The translations under genes and the position numbers were made by a program. This document shows positions 5,135 to 5,167 of a stretch of DNA of 5,167 nt, one piece after another. Below the pieces are notes generated by a model. The model was not told where the DNA came from, made no database searches, and was given only the letters and a program-made list of their open reading frames with translations. This stretch comes from RGIG3159 sp045640565 (GTDB taxonomy: Bacteria; Bacillota; Clostridia; Oscillospirales; Oscillospiraceae): contig JAZUFG010000118.1 of assembly GCA_045640565.1 (NCBI GenBank), positions 1 to 5,167 of the forward strand, read 5' to 3'. Position 1 is the stretch's first letter. Each line of letters opens with the position of its first letter.

Positions 5135-5167
5135 CAACGTAATTTCTTGAGTAATAGCTAAGAGCGA

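Larger units (their letters stand above)
5006..5167 (+). other. 5' leader of a 16S rRNA precursor (mature 16S not reached)
   Basis: The transcribed leader from P2 runs to the window edge. It contains a stem in which TGCC (5008-5011) pairs with GGCA (5032-5035) and GAGG (5018-5021) with CCTC (5028-5031). A boxA-like CCTTGAAAA motif and a strong hairpin at 5111-5134 follow. There is no open reading frame of note and no mature 16S start (AGAGTTTGATC) before the edge. The wording around 5048-5066 resembles pre-16S leaders of Bacillus and Clostridia, so the 16S gene should start shortly to the right. The maturation stem would need the sequence beyond the 16S 3' end to be defined. Confidence 0.75.

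Overview
The window looks like a chromosomal segment of a Gram-positive clostridium, most likely Lachnospiraceae or a close relative. The reasons are strong GGAGG-type ribosome binding sites, TTGACA/TATAAT promoters, intrinsic terminators with T-tracts, a tRNA with encoded CCA, and a LigA-like protein whose wording (WKLDGIT, TRGNG, CSNPDC) I associate from memory with that family. The family-level placement is an inference. The coding middle is moderately GC-rich; the left end and the rRNA promoter region are AT-rich.

Left end (1-476): the 3' end of an unrecognised gene runs in from outside the window. It is followed by four tandem copies of a ~20-bp iteron-like repeat and then three consecutive hairpins. 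The first looks like a terminator for rightward transcription, the second works either way, and the third ends the leftward tRNA transcript. A complete tRNA-Arg(CCG) gene (minus strand) with its own promoter follows. Its 3' end faces the repeats, so the left flank could be the end of an integrated element, but no duplicated att core is visible.

Centre (553-2780): an extended -10 promoter, an ~85-nt 5' UTR and an SD inside a perfect palindrome lead into a 657-codon NAD-dependent DNA ligase-like gene. All LigA domains are present, with the KxDG lysine, four zinc cysteines and a BRCT domain. However, many residues that are near-invariant in ordinary LigA are substituted, including the motif IV lysine and several NMN-binding residues. 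This is the most interesting item in the window. A 14-bp perfect-stem terminator separates it from the convergent genes.

Right (2782-4699, minus strand): a probable two-gene operon. A cytosolic glycerophosphodiester phosphodiesterase is followed 25 nt later by an M20D-type metallo-amidohydrolase with all predicted metal ligands. Both are hydrolases of scavenged small molecules.

Right end (4700-5167): a divergent regulatory region holding two tandem near-consensus promoters with AT-rich upstream elements, a boxA-like motif and leader hairpins. I read it as the promoter and 5' leader of a ribosomal RNA operon whose 16S gene lies just beyond the right edge. No mature rRNA sequence is in the window. 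I saw no CRISPR array, no insertion sequence and no obvious new multi-gene system.
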